From the NCBI GenBank assembly GCA_022846095.1, contig AP025583.1, positions 2,852,001 to 2,916,000 of the forward strand: DNA of 64,000 bases. The letters run 5' to 3'. Positions 60,259 to 64,000 of this stretch are shown here, in pieces (the first letter of the stretch is position 1; each line of letters begins with the position of its first letter). The notes under the pieces were generated by a model. The model worked only from the letters and a program-made list of their open reading frames with translations, was not told where the DNA came from and searched no databases. This stretch comes from Oscillospiraceae bacterium (GTDB lineage Bacteria > Bacillota > Clostridia > Oscillospirales > Oscillospiraceae). Made by a program: the position numbers and the translations under genes.

Positions 60259-61416
60259 CTATTTTTCGGCCAGAAGCAGCTCGTAGACCGCCCCCTGCAC
60301 GTAGTCGATCTCCTCAAAGGTGGTGAAGGGCCCCACCGAGAAGCGCACCGTGCCCTGGGGGTAGGTCCCCAGCGTCTGGTGGGCCACCGGGGCGCAGTGG
60401 AGGCCGCAGCGGGTCTGGATGCCGTACTCCTGCTCCAGGCGGAAGGCCATCTCCCCGTCGTCGGCGTGGAGGAAGTCGATGGACACCACTCCGGTGCGCC
60501 GGGCCGGGTCGGACGCGCCCACCACGCGGATGCCGTCCTCCTCCAGCTCCATCATCCGGGCCCAGAGGTGGGCCCCCAGCTTGTGCTCCCGCGCCTGGAG
60601 CGCCGCCCCCTCCCGCTCCAGGAAGGACAGCGCGGCGTGCAGGCCGTAGATGCCGGGCAGGTTCAGGGTGCCCGCCTCGAAGCGGTCGGGCAGGAAGGGG
60701 GGCATATCCAGCTCGTGGGACAGGCTGCCCGTCCCGCCCGCGACCAGGGGGGTGAGCCGCGCGGCGAGCGCGTCGGTCACCGCCATGACCCCCAGGCCCT
60801 GGGGCCCCAGCAGGCCCTTGTGGCAGGGGAACGCCAGGCCGTCGATATGCATGGCCTGCATATCCATCGGGATAATACCCACGGACTGGGAGCCGTCCAC
60901 CAGGAAGGGCACGCCCCGCGCGGCGCACAGCGCCCCCACCTCGCCCACGGGCAGGATGGTCCCGCAGACGTTGGACGCGTGGGTCAGTATCGCCGCCGCC
61001 GCCCCGTCCAGCTTCTCCGCCGCCCCCTGGAGCAGCAGCTCGCCCCGGTCGCTGCAGGGCAGGTAGTCCACCTCCACCCCCTGGGCCTGGAGCTGGGTCA
61101 GGGGCCGGAGCACGCCGTTGTGCTCCATGGGGGAGGTCACCACCCGGTCGCCCGGCTTCAGCAGTCCCTTGATCAGGTAGTTGAGGGAGTGGGTGGAGCC
61201 GGGGGTGAAGATCATGTTGCGCGCCCCCGGCCCGTTCACCAGGGCGCGGAGCTTCTCCCGGGTCTCCAGGGCCAGGGCCGCCGCGTCGTAGGCGGTCTGG
61301 TAGCCCCCCCGGCCGATGTTGCACCCCACGTTCAGGATGTAGTCCGCCATGGCCTCCCCCACGCCGGGGGCCTTGGGGTAGGACGTGGCGCCGTTGTCCA
61401 TGTAAACCTTACGCAT
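60259..61416 (-). CDS. Class V aminotransferase, cysteine desulfurase-like
   Basis: The 385-residue PLP enzyme has GxTSYPKAP start typical of the EF2568-type subfamily, PLP Lys in [12 protein letters not shown] (about 190) and a C-terminal Cys in [13 protein letters not shown] (about 337) in place of the NifS loop. It may deliver sulfur or selenium. It is separate from nifSU and follows the secreted protein gene by 15 bases. Confidence 0.88.
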   Translation of the reverse strand: MRKVYMDNGATSYPKAPGVGEAMADYILNVGCNIGRGGYQTAYDAAALALETREKLRALVNGPGARNMIFTPGSTHSLNYLIKGLLKPGDRVVTSPMEHNGVLRPLTQLQAQGVEVDYLPCSDRGELLLQGAAEKLDGAAAAILTHASNVCGTILPVGEVGALCAARGVPFLVDGSQSVGIIPMDMQAMHIDGLAFPCHKGLLGPQGLGVMAVTDALAARLTPLVAGGTGSLSHELDMPPFLPDRFEAGTLNLPGIYGLHAALSFLEREGAALQAREHKLGAHLWARMMELEEDGIRVVGASDPARRTGVVSIDFLHADDGEMAFRLEQEYGIQTRCGLHCAPVAHQTLGTYPQGTVRFSVGPFTTFEEIDYVQGAVYELLLAEK

Positions 61417-61431
61417 CTTGTCTCCCTCTCT

Positions 61432-62613
61432 CTACAGCCAGCTCTCCACCGCCGGGCGCAGGGTGTATTTGTCCTCGCTCAGCCGCTCCAGCAGCCGGGC
61501 CAGGGCGGTGGCGGAGGCCGTGCCGTCGTTCATGGTGATCCACGCCCGCTTGCCGTTCAGGCGCTCCAGGGCGTTCATAATCTGGTAGCTGGAGGCCGCG
61601 CCGCTCCCGGTCTGGGAGGCGCCGTCCACGTTGCCCCGCCAGCAGCTCCAGCCCGCTGCCTCCAGAGCCTCCGCCACGCCGTCCCCGCCCTCCGCCAGGG
61701 CGATACGGGTGCGCTGCCAGGCGATGCGCTCCAAAAGGCGGTTTCCCTCCGCCAGCGCGGCCGCGGCCTGCTCCGCCGTCTCCCCCCGGGCGATGAGGCC
61801 CACGGTGTGGCCCTCCCCCACGATCCGGCGGACCAGGGCGTCGTTTTGCGCCAGCTCCTCCGGGTAGAACAGGAACAGGCCGGTGACCTTCCGCCCCGCC
61901 AGGGCGGTGAGGATCTCCTCCGCCCCGCCCGCGCCCGTGCAGCGGAAGGCCAGGCAGACCGACACGTCGCTGTGGTCAACCTCCCCGCCGTCCGGGTCCG
62001 GGGTGGCCGCGGGAGTGGGGGTGGGGGTAGGGGTGGGCGTGGGGCTGGGCTGGGGCTCCAGGCTGCGCATGTACACATTGTAGCGGCGATCCATGGAGGA
62101 GCGGGCAGAATTTATAAACTGTTCATCCGTCAGCGCCTGTTTCCCATTGGTAATCCGAATTAAAACCTGATGATCATTCACAGGATAATAGGTGTTTGAA
62201 AGACCCAGCAGCGTACAGGTCGCCTTCAGCGGAACAAAAATGACGTTGTTGCGCACCACGGCCCGCATATCGTAGTAGTTATATTGGCTGTCCCAGCACA
62301 GACCTGCGTCAATATCAAAATACAAATTAATTTGAAGATTATAGATAATAAGAATCGTTCTTCCATCCACAACCGTGGTGCCCGCCGTGGTGCCCAGATT
62401 CACTCCTGTGCTGTCCTTATCAAAGACCGAACTTGCTACATATGTTGAGAAATCAATCAAAATAGGCATGGTAGCCGGGTTAATCTGTTCTCCGTCTGCA
62501 AATTTGTCGTTCACGGCCATATGGTACACCAAACTACTGGCCGCGTGGGTGGCCGGCAGCACCAGCACAAGGCAGAGCGCCGCCGCGCACAGCGCCGCAA
62601 TCCATTTTTTCAT
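61432..62613 (-). CDS. Secreted protein: stalk-binding-like domain, PT linker, deacetylase-like domain
   Basis: The 393 residues start at ATG 62613. A signal peptide (cleavage near THA-AS, residue 24) leads to an N-terminal domain (about 26-160) resembling copper amine oxidase N-terminal repeats (VIFVPLKATCTLLGLS), then a Pro-Thr linker (about 178-200). The C-terminal NodB-like fold (VCLAFRCTGAGGAEEILTAL...TVGLIARGETAEQA) lacks the usual metal Asp/His motif, so it is likely a non-catalytic binder. Bases 62090-62540 have markedly lower GC than the rest. Confidence 0.75.
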   Translation of the reverse strand: MKKWIAALCAAALCLVLVLPATHAASSLVYHMAVNDKFADGEQINPATMPILIDFSTYVASSVFDKDSTGVNLGTTAGTTVVDGRTILIIYNLQINLYFDIDAGLCWDSQYNYYDMRAVVRNNVIFVPLKATCTLLGLSNTYYPVNDHQVLIRITNGKQALTDEQFINSARSSMDRRYNVYMRSLEPQPSPTPTPTPTPTPAATPDPDGGEVDHSDVSVCLAFRCTGAGGAEEILTALAGRKVTGLFLFYPEELAQNDALVRRIVGEGHTVGLIARGETAEQAAAALAEGNRLLERIAWQRTRIALAEGGDGVAEALEAAGWSCWRGNVDGASQTGSGAASSYQIMNALERLNGKRAWITMNDGTASATALARLLERLSEDKYTLRPAVESWL

Positions 62614-62651
62614 CCGCCCGCCCCCTTTCGCCATTGTGCGCCTATACTGCA

Positions 62652-62680
62652 ATTATAGCATGGCGGGCGGGCGAGGTAAA
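62652..62680 (-). promoter_or_regulatory. Promoter of the secreted protein operon
   Basis: TTTACC (62680-62675), 17 bases, TATAAT (62657-62652). Confidence 0.75.
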
Positions 62681-62782
62681 GTGCCAAGAACTTACCGCCT
62701 GCGCCGTCCGCAGGGGCGGCGCGGATCAAATACGGCGGTTTTTTGCCCGCCCGGCGGGCAAACTATCCCCGGGGTGATTGAA

Positions 62783-62953
62783 TTGACGTATCAGGATTTA
62801 TATGCGCTGTTTGAGCGCGAGCCCGCGGCAAAGCGGTATTTTGACGCGCTGCCCGACTATGTCCAGGACCACATCTGCACCCGGGCCGGGAGCGTCAACT
62901 CCCTGGAGAGCCTCCGGGACTACGCCGAGAACCTGACCCGCGGCGACGGTTAG
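62783..62953 (+). CDS. Small acidic protein
   Basis: A 56-residue helical protein (LTYQDLYALFEREPAAKRYFDALPDYVQDHICTRA in pieces, then SLESLRDYAENLTRGDG). The likely start is TTG 62783 with GGGGTGAT upstream; GTG 62774 is possible. Composition and codon use look coding. It is first of three tiny ORFs sharing one terminator. Function unknown. Confidence 0.6.
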   Translation: MTYQDLYALFEREPAAKRYFDALPDYVQDHICTRAGSVNSLESLRDYAENLTRGDG

Positions 62954-62965
62954 GGGGTGCAGGAA

Positions 62966-63100
62966 ATGCCGAAGGACAGCCAGCCCGACAACAAGCGCGC
63001 GCGCATGGAGAAGTGCAAGGGGCAGACCCCGATAACCCGCGAAAACCAGAACCAGAACCGCAACGCCAAGAAGCAGTCGGCGCAGCACAACGACGTATGA
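62966..63100 (+). CDS. Tiny basic protein
   Basis: A 44-residue, very hydrophilic product (MPKDSQPDNKRARMEKCKGQ..., NQNQNRNAKK repeat-like segment). AGGAA precedes the ATG. Being rich in Asn, Gln and Lys, it may be unstructured and spore- or nucleic-acid-associated, but nothing proves this. Confidence 0.5.
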   Translation: MPKDSQPDNKRARMEKCKGQTPITRENQNQNRNAKKQSAQHNDV

Positions 63101-63110
63101 GGTGATTCAA

Positions 63111-63242
63111 ATGGCAAAACAGGGCATGAAGCGCCCGGAAGTGACCCACACCCAGCCCCGCAACGACGTAAAGCCCGTCCCCGAGATCCAGGGCAGGGCC
63201 AAGACCACCAAAGAGAAGGCCAAGCCCATCACCGAGCCCTGA
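63111..63242 (+). CDS. Tiny basic protein
   Basis: A 43-residue product (MAKQGMKRPEVTHTQPRNDV...KEKAKPITEP), Lys/Pro-rich with no hydrophobic core. GAGGTGATT precedes the ATG at the right distance, overlapping the end of the previous ORF. It resembles short basic proteins often annotated in Oscillospiraceae. Function unknown. Confidence 0.55.
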   Translation: MAKQGMKRPEVTHTQPRNDVKPVPEIQGRAKTTKEKAKPITEP

Positions 63243-63248
63243 TCTCCC

Positions 63249-63277
63249 GCCCGCCCCGCCAGGGGCGGGCTTTTTTT
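63249..63277 (+). terminator. Terminator of the tiny-ORF operon
   Basis: A GCCCGCCCC stem with GCCA loop (63249-63270) is followed by seven T residues. Confidence 0.93.
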
Positions 63278-63292
63278 CACCGCCGGGCCCGA

Positions 63293-63321
63293 TTGACACC
63301 GCCAGGGCCTACCTATATAAT
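63293..63321 (+). promoter_or_regulatory. Consensus promoter of the DUF4342 gene
   Basis: TTGACA (63293-63298), 17 bases, TATAAT (63316-63321). Confidence 0.88.
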
Positions 63322-63428
63322 GGAGCTGCAACCAAGTTTAATGCGTTTTTAAGAAAGCCTAAATTCCATTTTAGCGCCCTTCGGGTATACTGGGTTATGA
63401 AAATAAGCAGCGAAGGGATGTGTCCATC

Positions 63429-64000
63429 ATGGCGATAACGCTGGAAGAGGTTGAAAAGCTGCGGGAAAAGGCCGACGTATCCTACGAGGAGGCCAAGGCC
63501 GCGCTGGAGGAGAGCCGCGGCGATCTGCTGGAGGCCCTCATCGCCCTGGAGCGCCGGGGCAGGACGAAAAACGCCGGGCGGGGCGGCTACTTCACCACCC
63601 GCCCCGGCGCGCAGGAGGAGCCCGGTCCCGCGCCCGGCCCCGCGCGCCCCTACCCCACCCCCGTCTACCGGGGCGAGGGCAGGAAGGAGCGCAGCCACGG
63701 CAGCTTCTGGGATCAGCTCCGGGAGCTGCTGCGGGCGGGCTTCCGGGCCCTGCGCCCGGGCAACCAGTTCGAGGTGTGGCGGCGCGGGGAGATGATGACC
63801 TCGGTGCCCGTGGTCATCCTTATCATCCTGGTGGTGGTGGCCTTCTGGATCAGCGTGCCCCTCATTATCACGGGGCTCTTCTTCGGCTGCCGCTACCGCT
63901 TCTCCGGCCCCGACCTGCCGGAGGACACCATCAACAGCGCCATGGGCGCCGTGTCCGACACGGTGGACGGCGTGGTGGACGAGGTCAAGCGCGAGTTTAA
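63429..64000 (+). CDS. DUF4342 domain membrane protein, cut by window edge
   Basis: At least 190 residues. The N-terminal UBA-like DUF4342 domain (MAITLEEVEKLREKADVSYEEAKAALEE..., 1-45) is followed by a Pro-rich linker and one transmembrane segment (about 124-150, VPVVILIILVVVAFWISVPLII). The C-terminus is acidic. The frame is still open at 64000 but is close to the usual end for such proteins. A consensus promoter lies about 110 bases upstream. Confidence 0.85.
   Translation, partial: MAITLEEVEKLREKADVSYEEAKAALEESRGDLLEALIALERRGRTKNAGRGGYFTTRPGAQEEPGPAPGPARPYPTPVYRGEGRKERSHGSFWDQLRELLRAGFRALRPGNQFEVWRRGEMMTSVPVVILIILVVVAFWISVPLIITGLFFGCRYRFSGPDLPEDTINSAMGAVSDTVDGVVDEVKREF

Overview
The window looks like a chromosomal segment of a high-GC, strictly anaerobic, spore-forming Clostridia member, probably of the Oscillospiraceae type (Flavonifractor/Lawsonibacter-like). 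The evidence is a T-box leader, spore maturation genes spmA/spmB, anaerobic ribonucleotide reductase nrdD/nrdG, a Bce-type bacitracin-sensing module, AbrB/SpoVT-like and DUF2089 proteins, near-consensus sigma-A promoters, and GC-rich coding DNA with very few long gaps. No database was searched, so the taxonomic guess rests on gene content alone.

Layout. 1-6 kb (minus strand): a sulfur block with cysK (partial), metQ behind a methionine T-box, metI-metN, and nifU-nifS. 6-11 kb: an AI-2E family transporter, a TetR regulator with three small divergent genes, spmBA and an AbrB-like regulator. 11-14 kb: an operon reading XRE regulator, CatA-like acetyltransferase, NUDIX, TrmN6-like methyltransferase, RsmI. 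14.6-17.8 kb: nrdG-nrdD. 18-19 kb: a DUF2089/SHOCT-like mini-operon. 19.6-27 kb: homocysteine methyltransferase, argS, DUF1934, murI, PAP2 and small proteins. 27-29.4 kb: an S24-type repressor, tRNA-Tyr, tRNA-Thr and a zinc-ribbon/sigma-like module. 29.5-32 kb: rpoN, a HAD phosphatase and a divergent XRE/DUF6809 pair. 32.3-39 kb: a complete Pho regulon unit (Pho box, pstSCAB, phoU, phoP, phoR). 39.2-40.9 kb: an IS3-like element. 41-54 kb: asnS, a lipoprotein, pseudouridine catabolism (psuK, GNAT, psuG), a GGDEF-EAL protein, a GH3 hexosaminidase, rnr and secG. 53.9-58.8 kb: bceB-bceA-bceS-bceR. 58.8-64 kb: small regulators, a class V aminotransferase, a secreted deacetylase-like protein, three tiny basic ORFs and a DUF4342 protein (partial).

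How the genes work together. The sulfur block couples methionine uptake, cysteine synthesis and Fe-S assembly; metQ has its own T-box while metNI has a separate plain promoter. The Pst/Pho block is a self-contained phosphate-sensing and uptake unit. bceABSR is a peptide-antibiotic detoxification module. psuK-psuG breaks down pseudouridine.

The least ordinary part of the window is its small structured DNA. At three loci (nifU, a DUF1934 gene, tRNA-Tyr) the 3' end of a gene is repeated next to a hairpin-rich insert, with an inverted copy of adjacent gene sequence at the junction. At the two protein genes the repeated tails differ from the real tail only at synonymous positions. Another palindrome family sits in frame twice inside RNase R, and palindromes supply the stop codons of several genes. 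These are reported separately as findings.
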